From assembly GCF_002097715.1 (NCBI RefSeq), contig NZ_CP020737.1, positions 2,294,001 through 2,358,000 on the forward strand: a DNA stretch of 64,000 nt, given 5' to 3'. The notes under the pieces are model-generated. The model saw only the letters and a list, made by a program, of their open reading frames with translations. It was not told the DNA's origin and did no database searches. Every line of letters begins with the position of its first letter. Within the stretch, counting starts at the first letter, position 1. This stretch comes from Burkholderia ubonensis subsp. mesacidophila (lineage in GTDB: Bacteria; Pseudomonadota; Gammaproteobacteria; Burkholderiales; Burkholderiaceae). Positions 24,643-36,405 of the stretch are shown in pieces. The position numbers and the translations under genes were made by a program.

Positions 24643-25584
24643 TCATACCATCGCGCGCGCGCCGTCCCGCCCGTTCCCGGGTTTGTCCTGCGCAGCGCGC
24701 GGCCGGTGGACCCGGCTCGACAGCAGCGTCGCGAGCACGATGCAGGCGCCGCCCGCCCATTCCCGCGCGGTCGGCAGTTCGTGGGCGAACACCCACGCCG
24801 ACAGCGCGGTGATGACGATCTCGAACAGCATGATGATCGACGCCCGGTTCGCCGGCACGCGCGCGAGCCCGTACTGGACGAGCAGGTTGTTGGACGCCAC
24901 CGTTACGCCGATGCCCGCGATCAGCAGCGCCGCGAAGCCGAGATTGCCGCCCGCCGGCACGGCCGGCAGCCCCTCGAACAGGGACGCGATCGCGCCGAAC
25001 ACCGCTGCGCCGCCGAACAGCGTCGCGGTGCGCATCTCGGCCCGCATCTGCGGCAGTTCGCGACTCGCCTTGACGACCAGCACGTTGCTCATCGCGAAGC
25101 TGAGCCCGGCCGCGAGCCCCGCCCATTCGGCCGGGTTGGCCGGCAGCGGCACGCCGAGCCGGGGCGACCACAGCATCAGCATCGCGCCGCCGATCGACAG
25201 CGCGGCGAGCCCCACGCCCGCCCAGGTGAGCCGCTCGCGCAGCAGGAAGTGCGCGTAGATCGCGGTCCACGCGGGGGTCAGATAGAACAGCAGCATCACG
25301 CGCAGCACCTCGCCGTGGATCGTGCCCCACACGAAGCCGAGGTTCGTGATCCCGGCCGTCACCGCGATCCCCGGCAACACCCAGTGCCAGCGCAAGGTTG
25401 CGATCGTGCTGCGCCTGGCGACGATCACGAACAGGAACGCGACGAGGCTCGTCAGCGCGCTCGCCGCGGTGCCCGTCAGGCCCAGCGACGCCAGGATCCG
25501 CAACGGATACCAGATCAGGCCCCACACCGATGCGCCGACCAGGATCGCCAGCGTCGGCAGGCTGCCGCGTACCGCATTGTTCAT
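24643..25584 (-). CDS. EamA/DMT-family membrane transporter
   Basis: A 313-residue protein with about ten hydrophobic helices in two tandem halves, the layout of the drug/metabolite transporter (EamA) family. The C-terminal half contains NNLLVQYGLARVPANRASIIMLFEIV, a typical EamA block. Many such proteins export amino acids or other metabolites; the substrate cannot be told here. The ATG at 25584 starts just before the first helix and is chosen over an upstream GTG with no ribosome site. It diverges from the dapC-dapD-dapE genes, which does not prove a link. Confidence 0.85.
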   Translation of the reverse strand: MNNAVRGSLPTLAILVGASVWGLIWYPLRILASLGLTGTAASALTSLVAFLFVIVARRSTIATLRWHWVLPGIAVTAGITNLGFVWGTIHGEVLRVMLLFYLTPAWTAIYAHFLLRERLTWAGVGLAALSIGGAMLMLWSPRLGVPLPANPAEWAGLAAGLSFAMSNVLVVKASRELPQMRAEMRTATLFGGAAVFGAIASLFEGLPAVPAGGNLGFAALLIAGIGVTVASNNLLVQYGLARVPANRASIIMLFEIVITALSAWVFAHELPTAREWAGGACIVLATLLSSRVHRPRAAQDKPGNGRDGARAMV

Positions 25585-25655
25585 TTGCTTGAAACCCTTC
25601 CGTTGTTCGTTGCCCGGCCGGCGTCTGCGCCCGCCGTGACCGCATTTCGTCACGC

Positions 25656-25661
25656 TATAAT
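25656..25661 (+). promoter_or_regulatory. Candidate -10 element upstream of dapC
   Basis: A perfect TATAAT lies in the 163-bp divergent gap between the EamA transporter gene and dapC. No good -35 hexamer is visible at 16-18 bp, so this would need an activator or be a weak site. The dapC leader would be about 80 nt. Confidence 0.35.
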
Positions 25662-25747
25662 CATTGGTTGCGAAACCCGCCGCACGACCGGCGCCCGTTC
25701 GCAGCCGCGCGGCGCGCCCGCCGCTCCTTTCGCTCCAACCGGCCGCG

Positions 25748-26980
25748 ATGGCCGCTTCGCCCGTGAACCCTCGACTCGATTCGCTCCAGCCCTATCCTTT
25801 CGAAAAGCTGCGCGCCCTGTTCAAGGACGTGACGCCTGCCGCCGGCCTTCAAGCCATCAGCTTCGGCATCGGCGAGCCCAAGCACCCGACCCCGGCGCTG
25901 ATCCGCGACGCCGCGGTAGCCGCGCTCGACGGCCTCGCCGCGTATCCGCCCACGGCCGGCTCGGACGCGCTGCGCACGTCGATCGCGCGCTGGCTCGAGC
26001 GCCGCTACGGGCTGCCGGCGATCGATCCGGCGACGCAGGTGCTGCCCGCGTCCGGCTCGCGCGAGGCACTGTTCTCGCTCGCGCAGACGGTGATCGACCC
26101 GAGCCGCTCCGCCGGCGGCGAGAAGGCGATCGTACTCTGTCCGAATCCGTTCTATCAAATTTACGAAGGCGCGGCGCTGCTGGCCGGCGCCGAGCCGTAC
26201 TTCGCGAACAGCGATCCGGCCCGCAACTACGCGTGCGACTACGCGGCCGTGCCCGACCACGTGTGGGCGCGCACCCAGCTGCTGTACGTGTGCTCGCCAG
26301 GCAACCCGACGGGCGCGGTGCTCACGCTCGACGACTGGCGCGAGCTGTTCGCGCTGTCCGACCGCCACGGCTTCGTGATCGCGTCCGACGAATGCTATTC
26401 GGAGATCTATTTCGACGAGGCCAATCCGCCGCTCGGCGGGCTCGAGGCCGCGCACCGCCTCGGCCGCGGCTTCGAGCGGCTCGTGATGCTGTCGAGCCTG
26501 TCGAAGCGCTCGAACGTGCCGGGCATGCGCTCTGGCTTCGTTGCCGGCGATCCGGCACTGCTGAAGAAATTCCTGCTGTACCGCACGTACCACGGGTCGG
26601 CGCTGTCGCCCGTCTGGCAGCAGGCGAGCATCGCCGCGTGGAACGACGAGGCGCACGTGCGCGAGAACCGCGCGCTGTACGCGCAGAAGTTCAACGCCGT
26701 GACGCCGATGCTCGCCGACGTGATCGACGTGAAGCTGCCCGACGCCGCGTTCTACCTGTGGGCCAACGTTTCGCGCACCGGCCTGTCGGATACCGAGTTC
26801 GCCCGGCGCCTGTACGCCGACTATAATGTGACGGTTCTGCCCGGCTCGTATCTCGCGCGCGACGCGCACGGTACGAATCCGGGCCGCGATTTCATCCGGA
26901 TCGCGCTCGTCGCGGGCACCCCCGAATGCGTCGAGGGCGCGCAACGCATCGTCGATTTCTGCCGCGGCCTCGCCCGTTAA
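25748..26980 (+). CDS. dapC: Succinyldiaminopimelate aminotransferase DapC
   Basis: About 410 residues, a class I/II fold-type I PLP aminotransferase. The PLP Lys is in [16 protein letters not shown] (about residue 253). Other family blocks are [11 protein letters not shown] and [14 protein letters not shown]. With dapD and dapE following, it should transaminate N-succinyl-2-amino-6-oxopimelate in the lysine/diaminopimelate pathway. The start is uncertain: ATG 25748 is used, but a GTG at 25763 (giving [14 protein letters not shown] as the second residue onward) is the more family-like beginning. Neither has a clear ribosome site. Confidence 0.9.
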   Translation: MAASPVNPRLDSLQPYPFEKLRALFKDVTPAAGLQAISFGIGEPKHPTPALIRDAAVAALDGLAAYPPTAGSDALRTSIARWLERRYGLPAIDPATQVLPASGSREALFSLAQTVIDPSRSAGGEKAIVLCPNPFYQIYEGAALLAGAEPYFANSDPARNYACDYAAVPDHVWARTQLLYVCSPGNPTGAVLTLDDWRELFALSDRHGFVIASDECYSEIYFDEANPPLGGLEAAHRLGRGFERLVMLSSLSKRSNVPGMRSGFVAGDPALLKKFLLYRTYHGSALSPVWQQASIAAWNDEAHVRENRALYAQKFNAVTPMLADVIDVKLPDAAFYLWANVSRTGLSDTEFARRLYADYNVTVLPGSYLARDAHGTNPGRDFIRIALVAGTPECVEGAQRIVDFCRGLAR

Positions 26981-27024
26981 TCGACCCTCCCGATCAATTC
27001 CATCCATCTCCTGCGAAAACGAAC

Positions 27025-27851
<827 letters not shown>

Positions 27852-27852
<1 letters not shown>

Positions 27853-28220
27853 TGGCGAAGCCGCGCACCGTGGTCGTCTACGGCATTCCGAACTGCGACA
27901 CCGTGAAGAAAGCCCGCGTGTGGCTCGACGACCACGGCGTCGAATTCGAGTTTCACGATTTCAAGAAAGCCGGCGTCAGCGTGCCGCTGGTCGAAGACTG
28001 GCTGAAGGACGTGCCGCTCGACGCGCTCGTGAACAAGCACGGCACCACGTGGCGCGGCCTGGACGACGCCATGAAGGCGGCCGCGGAAACGCAGGCCGGC
28101 GCGGTCGCACTGATGATCCACAAGCCGTCGGTCATCAAGCGCCCCGTGCTCGTCGTCAACGGCCGCGTGAAATCGCTCGGTTTCGCGGCCGACCAGTACG
28201 CGGCCCTGTTCGCCGCATAG
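27852..28220 (+). CDS. ArsC/Spx-family thioredoxin-fold protein (YffB-like)
   Basis: A 122-residue protein of the arsenate-reductase-like family. It has the N-terminal GIPNCDTVKKAR with a single Cys, then HDFKKAGVS, and the C-terminal block IKRPVLVVNGRVKSLGF. Enterobacteria encode a relative (YffB) next to dapE too, so the association with dapE is old, but its role there is not established to my knowledge. There is no arsenic-resistance gene nearby, so arsenate reduction is unlikely. Translation is coupled to dapD (TGATG overlap). Confidence 0.88.
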
Positions 28221-29441
<1,221 letters not shown>

Positions 29442-29452
29442 TGGAGCTCCGA

Positions 29453-30367
29453 ATGACGACGACACCTTTTGCAACCGTTCGCGACCTGCTGCGCTACGCG
29501 GTCACGCGCTTCTCGAAGGCGAAGCTCGCGTTCGGCCACGGCTCGGACAACGCTTACGACGAAGCGGCCTATCTGGTGCTGCGCACGCTCGACCTGCCGC
29601 TCGACACGCTCGAGCCGTTCCTCGACGCGCGCCTGCTGCCGGACGAAATCGACGCCGTGCTGGCCGTGATCGAGCGGCGCGCGACCGACCGCGTGCCGGC
29701 CGCCTATCTCACGCACGAAGCGTGGATGCACGGCCACCGCTTCTATGTCGACGAGCGCGTGATCGTGCCGCGCTCGTTCATCGGCGAACTGCTCGACGAC
29801 GGCCTGCAGCCGTACGTCGCCGATCCCGAGCAGGTCGGCGCGGTGCTCGAGCTGTGCACCGGTTCCGGCTGCCTCGCGATCCTCGCGGCGAGCGCGTTCC
29901 CGAACGCCGAGATCGACGCGGTCGACCTGTCGGACAAGGCGCTCGAGGTCGCGGAGATCAACGTGCGCGACTACGCGCTCGAGGACCGCATCTCGCTGCA
30001 CCGCGGCGACCTCTACGCGCCGCTGCCGCTGTTCCGCTCGTCCGAGCCGGGCGCGCGCTACGACGTGATCCTGACGAACCCGCCGTACGTCAACGCGGCG
30101 TCGATGGCCGCGCTGCCGCCCGAATACCGGCACGAGCCCGAGATGGCGCTCGCCGGCGGCGAGGACGGGATGGACATCGTCCGCCGCATCATCGGCGAGG
30201 CGCGCAACTGGCTGCAGGACGACGGCGTGCTCGTCGTCGAGATCGGCAACGAGCGCGAGCACGTCGAAGCGGCATTCGGCGGCCTCGAGCTGACGTGGCT
30301 GCCGACCAGCGCCGGCGAAGACAGCGTGTTCCTGATCCAGGCGTCGGATCTCCCGCGCAAGGCCTGA
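29453..30367 (+). CDS. prmB: Ribosomal protein L3 glutamine N5-methyltransferase PrmB
   Basis: A 304-residue SAM-dependent methyltransferase. The SAM motif LELCTGSGCLAILAA and catalytic TNPPYVNA are present. The stretch PPEYRHEPEMALAGGEDGMD separates PrmB from the release-factor enzyme PrmC. It methylates a Gln of ribosomal protein L3. An ATG at 29441 overlaps the dapE stop, but the ATG at 29453 has GGAG exactly 6 nt upstream and is preferred; both are in frame. The gene is probably translated by coupling to dapE. Confidence 0.93.
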   Translation: MTTTPFATVRDLLRYAVTRFSKAKLAFGHGSDNAYDEAAYLVLRTLDLPLDTLEPFLDARLLPDEIDAVLAVIERRATDRVPAAYLTHEAWMHGHRFYVDERVIVPRSFIGELLDDGLQPYVADPEQVGAVLELCTGSGCLAILAASAFPNAEIDAVDLSDKALEVAEINVRDYALEDRISLHRGDLYAPLPLFRSSEPGARYDVILTNPPYVNAASMAALPPEYRHEPEMALAGGEDGMDIVRRIIGEARNWLQDDGVLVVEIGNEREHVEAAFGGLELTWLPTSAGEDSVFLIQASDLPRKA

Positions 30368-30471
30368 CGCCCCGCCAGTCCGGACCGCGCGGCGCCCCGC
30401 TGCGCCGCGCGGTTCGGTAAGATGCGCGTAAGCGGCCGCGGTGCCGCGCATCAGGAGTCCGCCACGCGCTT

Positions 30472-31911
30472 ATGACACTCGACTGGCTACACCTCGGCAC
30501 GCTCATCCTGGCCATCCATGTGCTCGGAATTGTCGCGGCCTGCCACGCCATCCTGAACACGCGCACCTCGCAAGGCGCGATCGCGTGGGCCGTATCGCTC
30601 GCGGCGATGCCCTACCTGACGCTGATCCCGTATCTGTTCCTCGGCCGCAGCAAGTTCTCCGGCTACGTCGACGCGCGCCGCCACGAGACCGAAACGCTGC
30701 GCACGTATACGCACCCCGTCCCGTGGGCGGCCACCGATTCGACCGACGGCGCGGCCGCGAGCGCGCTCGGCCAGTCCGCGGTGCACGCGCTCACGCGGCT
30801 CGGCGGAATGCCGTTCCTCGCCGGCAACGCGGTGCGCACGCTCGTCAACGGCGAGGCGACGTTCGCAGCGATCCTGTCGGCGATCGACGACGCGCGCGAT
30901 TACGTGATCGTCCAGTTCTTCATCGTTCGCGACGACGCGCTCGGCCAGATGCTGCGCGACGCATTGCTCGCGCGCGCGGCCGCGGGCGTGCGCTGCTATC
31001 TGCTGTACGACAGCATCGGCAGCTTCGACCTGCCGCACGGCTACGTCGACGCACTGCGCGCGGGCGGCGTCGAGGTCCACCCGTTCGCGACCAAGCGCCA
31101 GTTCGTCAACCGTTTCCAGCTCAACTTCCGCAATCACCGCAAGATCGTCGTCGTCGACGGCCATCGCGCGTTCGTCGGCGGGCACAACGTCGGCGTCGAG
31201 TATCTCGGCGCGAAACCCCGGCTGTCGCCGTGGCGCGATACGCACATCGAGTTGCGCGGCCCGGTCGTCGCGAGCATCCAGTACGTGTTCGCGGAAGACT
31301 GGCACTGGGCGACGCAGAAGCTGCCGCCGCTCGCGCCGCCGCCCGCCGCGCTGCCGGACGCCGGCATGCACTGCCTCGCGGTGCCGATGGGGCCGGCCGA
31401 CAAGCAGGAAACCGGCTCGCTGTTCTTCGTCGAGACGATCAACGCGGCGCGCGAGCGGATCTGGATCACGACGCCGTATCTCGTCCCCGACGAAGCGGTG
31501 ATCGCCGCGCTCAAGCTCGCGGTGATGCGCGGCGTCGACGTGCGCATCCTGATCCCGAGCCGGCGCGACCATGTCGTCGTGTTCGAGGCGTCGAAGCTGT
31601 ACGCGCGCGACCTCGTCGACGCCGGCGTCAAGGTGTTCCGCTACCGGCCGGGCTTCCTGCACCAGAAGGTGGTGCTGATCGACCGCACCGCGGCCGCGAT
31701 CGGCAGCGCGAATCTCGACAACCGCTCGTTCCGCCTGAACTTCGAGATCATGGTGCTGACCGTCGATCGCGCGTTCGCCGGCGAGGTCGAGGCAATGCTT
31801 ACGACCGACTTCGCGCTCGCCTACGAAGTCGACGCGAGCGAATACCGCTACTCGCCCGCGTGGCGGCGGGTCGCGATGCACATCGCGCGGCTGTTCGCGC
31901 CGATTCTGTGA
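30472..31911 (+). CDS. cls: Cardiolipin synthase (phospholipase D family)
   Basis: A 479-residue membrane enzyme. Two N-terminal membrane helices (about residues 5-25 and 36-55) precede two phospholipase-D catalytic motifs, HRKIVVVD (near residue 222) followed by GGHNVG, and HQKVVLID (near 398) followed by GSANLDNRS. It condenses phosphatidylglycerol molecules, or phosphatidylglycerol with another phospholipid, to cardiolipin. The start MTLDWLHLG is the first ATG; an AGGAG lies 14 nt upstream, farther than usual. The gene is monocistronic and convergent with the peroxidase gene. Confidence 0.93.
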   Translation: MTLDWLHLGTLILAIHVLGIVAACHAILNTRTSQGAIAWAVSLAAMPYLTLIPYLFLGRSKFSGYVDARRHETETLRTYTHPVPWAATDSTDGAAASALGQSAVHALTRLGGMPFLAGNAVRTLVNGEATFAAILSAIDDARDYVIVQFFIVRDDALGQMLRDALLARAAAGVRCYLLYDSIGSFDLPHGYVDALRAGGVEVHPFATKRQFVNRFQLNFRNHRKIVVVDGHRAFVGGHNVGVEYLGAKPRLSPWRDTHIELRGPVVASIQYVFAEDWHWATQKLPPLAPPPAALPDAGMHCLAVPMGPADKQETGSLFFVETINAARERIWITTPYLVPDEAVIAALKLAVMRGVDVRILIPSRRDHVVVFEASKLYARDLVDAGVKVFRYRPGFLHQKVVLIDRTAAAIGSANLDNRSFRLNFEIMVLTVDRAFAGEVEAMLTTDFALAYEVDASEYRYSPAWRRVAMHIARLFAPIL

Positions 31912-31924
31912 GCGCCCGCCTGCG

Positions 31925-31946
31925 GCCCGGGCGCCCCGCCCCGGGC
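31925..31946. terminator. Possible terminator hairpin between cls and glutathione peroxidase genes
   Basis: Seven-base GC-only arms (31925-31931 and 31940-31946) lie in the 36-bp gap between two convergent genes. There is no T run on either side, so it may be a Rho-independent terminator only weakly, or simply a GC-rich palindrome. Confidence 0.35.
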
Positions 31947-31947
31947 G

Positions 31948-32427
31948 TCACAGCAGCTTTTCGACGTCGGCGGCGATTTCGTCGGGCTTGGTCGACGGCG
32001 CGTAGCGCTTGACGATCCGGCCGTCGCGGTCGACCAGGAACTTCGTGAAGTTCCACTTGATCGCCTTGAGCCCGAGGATGCCGGGCGCTTCGTCGGTCAG
32101 GTAGCGGTACAGCGGATGCGCGTTGCCGCCCTTCACGTCGATCTTCGCGAACATCGGGAACGTCACCCCGTAGTTGCGCTCGCAGAACGTGCCGATCTGC
32201 GCGGCGTCGCCCGGCTCCTGCTTGCCGAACTGGTTGCACGGGAAGCCGAGCACGAAGAAGCCGCGCGCCGCGTACTGGTCGTAGAGCGTCTGCAGGCCCG
32301 CGTACTGCGGCGTGAATCCGCACTCGCTCGCCGTGTTGACGATCAGCAGCACCTTGCCGCGATACGCGTCGAGCGACACCGGCGCACCGGCGAGCGTCTC
32401 CGCGCTGAAGGAATACAGTGTGGACAT
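31948..32427 (-). CDS. Glutathione peroxidase family thiol peroxidase
   Basis: A 159-residue protein with the glutathione-peroxidase fold. The peroxidatic Cys is C36 in [11 protein letters not shown] (Cys in place of selenocysteine). The other active-site residues are in [12 protein letters not shown] and [12 protein letters not shown]. Bacterial Cys-type members often use thioredoxin rather than glutathione (family knowledge), so the reductant is uncertain. It diverges from an ABC-F gene 130 bp away. Confidence 0.93.
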   Translation of the reverse strand: MSTLYSFSAETLAGAPVSLDAYRGKVLLIVNTASECGFTPQYAGLQTLYDQYAARGFFVLGFPCNQFGKQEPGDAAQIGTFCERNYGVTFPMFAKIDVKGGNAHPLYRYLTDEAPGILGLKAIKWNFTKFLVDRDGRIVKRYAPSTKPDEIAADVEKLL

Positions 32428-32557
32428 CGTGCCCCCTTTCGAATTCGGACCGACGTGAGTCTAGGCGAAATCGCACAGAAACGGCATCTCCCGAACGGCC
32501 AATGCCCGGTGTGCGGCCCGCAGTCTAGAATAGCGGTTTTGCCCAGTCATTTCCGTC

Positions 32558-34489
32558 GTGATCCGTTTCAATCAGTTCAGCCTAGCGCGCGGCACCAAGC
32601 CGCTGTTCGACGCGGCGTCGTTCGTGCTCAATCCCGGCGAGAAGGCCGGCCTGATCGGCGCGAACGGCGCCGGCAAGTCGACGCTGTTCGCGGTCCTGCG
32701 CGGCGAGCTGCACGCCGACGCAGGCGATTTCTCGATGCCGCCGTCGTGGCGGATCGCCCAAGTGTCGCAGGAAACGCCGGCCGTCGAACGCTCGGCGCTC
32801 GACTACACGCTCGACGGCGACGCCGCGCTGCGCGAGATCGAAGCGCGTATCGCCGCCGCTTCGGCCGCGCATGACGGCTCGGCCGAAGCGGAAGCCCACG
32901 CGGCGTTCGCCGACGCCGACGGCTATACCGCGCCGGCGCGTGCCGAAGCGCTGCTGCTCGGCCTCGGCTTCACGCTCGCGCAGACGCGCGAGCCGGTCTC
33001 GAGCTTCTCCGGCGGCTGGCGCATGCGCCTGAACCTCGCGCAGGCGCTGATGTGCCGCTCCGACCTGCTGCTGCTCGACGAACCGACCAACCACCTCGAC
33101 CTCGACGCGATCGTCTGGCTCGAAGACTGGCTGCACCGCTACCCCGGCACGCTCGTCGTGATCTCGCACGACCGCGAATTCCTCGATTCCATCTGCAACG
33201 TCACGCTGCACCTCGAGAACCGGCAGGTGAAGCGCTACGGCGGCAACTACTCGCAATTCGAAGTGCTGCGCGCGCAACAGCTCGCGCTGCAGCAAAGCGC
33301 ATACGAAAAGCAGCAGAAGACGATCGAGCACCTGCAGAGCTTCGTCGACCGCTTCAAGGCCAAGGCCACCAAGGCGCGCCAGGCGCAGAGCCGGATGAAG
33401 GCGCTCGAGAAGATGGAACTGATCGCGCCGGCGCACATCGCATCGCCGTTCACGTTCGAATTCCGCACGCCCGACGCCGCGCCGAACCCGATGATGGTGA
33501 TGGAGGACGTCCGCTGCGGCTACCACGGCGACGACGGCGCCGAGATCCCGATCGTCGAGCGCGTGTCGCTGTCGATCCAGAACGGCCAGCGCATCGGCCT
33601 GCTCGGCGCGAACGGCCAGGGCAAGTCGACGCTGATCAAGACGCTCGCGGCAACGCTCGAACCGCTGTCCGGGCACGTACGCGAAGGCAAGGGCCTGACG
33701 ATCGGCTATTTCGCGCAGCACCAGCTCGAAACGCTGCGCGAGGACGATTCGCCGCTCGCGCACCTCGCGCGGCTCGCGCCCGACACGCGCGAACAGGAGC
33801 TGCGCGACTTCCTCGGCGGCTTCAATTTCTCGGGTGACATGGCGACGAGCCCGGTCGGGCCGTTCTCGGGCGGCGAGAAAGCGCGCCTCGCGCTCGCGCT
33901 GATCATCTGGCAGAAGCCGAATCTGCTGCTGCTCGACGAACCGACCAACCACCTCGACCTCGAAACGCGCCACGCGCTGACGATGGCGCTCGCGCAATTC
34001 GAAGGCACACTGATCCTGGTCTCGCACGACCGGCACCTGCTGCGCGCGACGACCGACCAGTTCATGCTCGTCGCGAAGCACCGGCTGCAGCCGTTCGACG
34101 GCGATCTCGACGACTACCGCGACTGGCTGCTGCAGCACGCGGCCGAGCAGCGCGCGGCCGCGAAGGCCGACAGCGCAGCCGCAGCCAGCGCGGAACCGAC
34201 CGTCAACCGCAAGGACCAGAAGCGTCAGGAAGCCGAGGCACGGCAGCGGCTGTCGCACCTGAAAAAGCCGCTGCAGACGCGCATCACGAAGCTGGAAAAG
34301 GAAATGGACGCGCTGCACGCGGAGAAGGCCCGCCTCGACGCATTCGTCGCCGATCCGGCGAGCTACGAAGCGGAGCGCAAGACCGAACTGACCGACGCGA
34401 TCCGCAAGCTGGGCGACGTCAACGCGCGGCTGGAATCCATCGAGGGCGACTGGCTCGCCGCGCAGGAGGAGCTCGAGCAGATCGGCTGA
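32558..34489 (+). CDS. yheS: ABC-F family ATPase, YheS-like
   Basis: A 643-residue soluble protein with two ABC ATPase domains and no membrane segments. Walker A motifs are GANGAGKST and GANGQGKST, signatures SSFSGGWRMRL and FSGGEKARLAL, and Walker B LLLLDEPTNHLDLD appears twice. An interdomain linker and a C-terminal coiled coil (LEKEMDALHAEKARLDAF) match the ABC-F group, which binds the ribosomal E site and helps stalled translation. The N-terminus MIRFNQFSLARGTKPLFD resembles YheS more than Uup or EttA. The start is a GTG. Confidence 0.92.
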   Translation: MIRFNQFSLARGTKPLFDAASFVLNPGEKAGLIGANGAGKSTLFAVLRGELHADAGDFSMPPSWRIAQVSQETPAVERSALDYTLDGDAALREIEARIAAASAAHDGSAEAEAHAAFADADGYTAPARAEALLLGLGFTLAQTREPVSSFSGGWRMRLNLAQALMCRSDLLLLDEPTNHLDLDAIVWLEDWLHRYPGTLVVISHDREFLDSICNVTLHLENRQVKRYGGNYSQFEVLRAQQLALQQSAYEKQQKTIEHLQSFVDRFKAKATKARQAQSRMKALEKMELIAPAHIASPFTFEFRTPDAAPNPMMVMEDVRCGYHGDDGAEIPIVERVSLSIQNGQRIGLLGANGQGKSTLIKTLAATLEPLSGHVREGKGLTIGYFAQHQLETLREDDSPLAHLARLAPDTREQELRDFLGGFNFSGDMATSPVGPFSGGEKARLALALIIWQKPNLLLLDEPTNHLDLETRHALTMALAQFEGTLILVSHDRHLLRATTDQFMLVAKHRLQPFDGDLDDYRDWLLQHAAEQRAAAKADSAAAASAEPTVNRKDQKRQEAEARQRLSHLKKPLQTRITKLEKEMDALHAEKARLDAFVADPASYEAERKTELTDAIRKLGDVNARLESIEGDWLAAQEELEQIG

Positions 34490-34607
34490 CCGCCGCGCGG
34501 CAGGGCCGGCCGGGTGCGGTACATGCGGACGCCCTATGCAACAAAGCCGGGCGCGAAGGCCCGGCCGATTCCCTCACCCGCCTGGCTCGGCCCGGCGGGC
34601 CGCCAGC

Positions 34608-34874
34608 TCAGCGCCGCGGCAGCGTATCCCGCGGCATCTGCTCGTCGTCGCCCATCAGGTGGCGGCGCCCTTCGGTCGGCCGCCGGATCACCTCGACGAC
34701 TTCCGCTTCCGTCACGTCCTCGGCAACGACCCGTCGCGCGAGACGCCCTTCCGCGTCGATCCATTCGACGATCCGGCACCCGCCGCCCCACGGCTGGCGG
34801 ATCGGCTCCGACACGCGGCAACCGCGCAGGTTGTGAAGGTCTCGGTCCGGCGCTTGCCCGTACTGTTTCAACAT
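34608..34874 (-). CDS. Small protein of unknown function
   Basis: An 88-residue predicted protein starting MLKQYGQAPDRDLHNLRGC and ending in a Pro/Arg-rich tail. It is charged, with no signal peptide or membrane segment and a single Cys near the start. A good ribosome site (GAAAGGGACCT before ATG) and codon use like its neighbours support it as a real gene. I do not recognise the family. It lies alone between the ABC-F gene and radA, with a small palindrome upstream at 34938. Open frames on the other strand overlap it but lack a ribosome site. Confidence 0.65.
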   Translation of the reverse strand: MLKQYGQAPDRDLHNLRGCRVSEPIRQPWGGGCRIVEWIDAEGRLARRVVAEDVTEAEVVEVIRRPTEGRRHLMGDDEQMPRDTLPRR

Positions 34875-34937
34875 AGGTCCCTTTCGCTTTGCACGGTTCG
34901 GCTGTCCGCAAAAGGATAGGGAAAAGCGATGTCCGCC

Positions 34938-34951
34938 GGGTTACACAACCC
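34938..34951. promoter_or_regulatory. Short perfect palindrome upstream of the 88-residue gene
   Basis: GGGTT and AACCC flank an ACAC centre in an AT-richer 143-bp gap between the small gene and the end of radA. It could be an operator for the small gene; the binding protein is unknown. A separate GC hairpin (about 34986-35004) lies closer to the radA end and may stop radA transcription. Confidence 0.3.
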
Positions 34952-35017
34952 TACAAAACATTTACAGCACATTACGCGACAGATCTCCGGGGGCGCTCCC
35001 CCGGCGATCCGTCGCGC

Positions 35018-36394
35018 TCATTCGAGGCCGCGCACCCGGTCGATCGCCTGTTCGAGCCGATCGACCGCCATCACCTCCAGCCCGTCGATGGGCTGTTTCG
35101 GCGCATTCGCCTTCGGGATCAGCGCGGTCGTGAAGCCGAGCTTCGCGGCCTCGCGCAAGCGCTCCTGTCCGCGCGGCGACGGTCGGATCTCACCGGCCAG
35201 CCCGACTTCGCCGAACACGATCAGGCCCTTCGGCAGCGCCTTGTTGCGCATTGACGAATGGATCGCGAGCAGCACCGCGAGGTCGGCGGCGGGCTCGGCG
35301 ATCTTCACGCCGCCCACCGCATTGAGGAACACGTCCTGGTCGAAGCACGCGATGCCCGCATGGCGGTGCAGCACCGCGAGCAGCATCGCGAGCCGGTTCT
35401 GCTCGAGACCGACGGCGAGCCGGCGCGGATTCGGGACGTGCGCGGTGTCGACGAGCGCCTGGATCTCGACGAGCAGCGGGCGCGTGCCCTCCTGCGTGAC
35501 GAGCACGCATGAGCCGGGCACGACCTGCTCGTGCTGCGACAGGAACAGCGCGGACGGATTGGCGACGCCGCGCAAGCCGCGCTCGGTCATCGCAAACACG
35601 CCCAGCTCGTTCACCGCGCCGAAGCGGTTCTTGAACGCGCGCACGAGGCGGAACGACGAATGCGTGTCGCCCTCGAAGTACAGCACGGTGTCGACGATGT
35701 GCTCGAGCACGCGCGGGCCGGCCAGGTTGCCCTCCTTCGTCACGTGCCCGACCATGATGATCGCGGTGCCCGACTGCTTCGCGATCCGCGTGAGCTGCGC
35801 CGCGCACTCGCGCACCTGCGCGACCGAGCCGGGCGCCGACGTGAGCGCCTCCGAATAGACGGTCTGGATCGAGTCGACGACCGCGACGTCCGGCCGCTCC
35901 GCGTCGATCGCCGCCTGGATCTTCTCGAGCTGGATCTCCGCGAGCAGCTTCAGTTCGGCCGCCGGCACGCCGCCGTCGAGCAGCGCGAGCCGTTGCGCGC
36001 GCAACGCGATCTGCGCAGCCGACTCCTCGCCGCTGATATAGAGCGTACGCCGTTCGCTCGCGATGCCCGCGAGCGACTGCAGCAGCAGCGTCGACTTGCC
36101 GATGCCCGGATCGCCGCCGATCAGCACCACGCCGCCCGCGACCAGCCCGCCGCCGAGCACGCGGTCGAATTCGCCGATGCCGGTCGAGAAGCGCGGCACG
36201 TCGGCCGCCTCGATGTCGACGAGGCGCTGCACCGGCGCGCGCTTCGCGAGCGACTGGAAGCGGTGCGCCGACGGCGCTTCGGCAACCGCTTCGACCAGCG
36301 TGTTCCAGGCCTGGCACGACGGGCACTGCCCCTGCCACTTCGGGGACTGGCCGCCGCACTCGCTGCAGACGTAAACCGTTTTCTGTTTAGCCAC
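35018..36394 (-). CDS. radA: DNA repair protein RadA (Sms)
   Basis: A 458-residue RecA-like ATPase that drives branch migration in recombination. The N-terminal zinc finger uses C10, C13, C24 and C27. The Walker A GGDPGIGKST is at 93-102. The RadA-specific KNRFG motif is present, and the C-terminus is a Lon-protease-like domain. The start is a GTG at 36394; the frame continues upstream but overlaps the end of alr and lacks similarity. It follows alr by 11 bp, so the two are cotranscribed. Confidence 0.97.
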   Translation of the reverse strand: MAKQKTVYVCSECGGQSPKWQGQCPSCQAWNTLVEAVAEAPSAHRFQSLAKRAPVQRLVDIEAADVPRFSTGIGEFDRVLGGGLVAGGVVLIGGDPGIGKSTLLLQSLAGIASERRTLYISGEESAAQIALRAQRLALLDGGVPAAELKLLAEIQLEKIQAAIDAERPDVAVVDSIQTVYSEALTSAPGSVAQVRECAAQLTRIAKQSGTAIIMVGHVTKEGNLAGPRVLEHIVDTVLYFEGDTHSSFRLVRAFKNRFGAVNELGVFAMTERGLRGVANPSALFLSQHEQVVPGSCVLVTQEGTRPLLVEIQALVDTAHVPNPRRLAVGLEQNRLAMLLAVLHRHAGIACFDQDVFLNAVGGVKIAEPAADLAVLLAIHSSMRNKALPKGLIVFGEVGLAGEIRPSPRGQERLREAAKLGFTTALIPKANAPKQPIDGLEVMAVDRLEQAIDRVRGLE

Positions 36395-36405
36395 GCGGTG
36401 CGCCC

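Noticed and set aside
21109..26826. Plus-strand open frame of about 1900 codons opposite smc and the EamA transporter gene
   Set aside because: Same cause: the high-GC third-position bias of smc leaves few stops on the other strand. No domain or ribosome site supports it.
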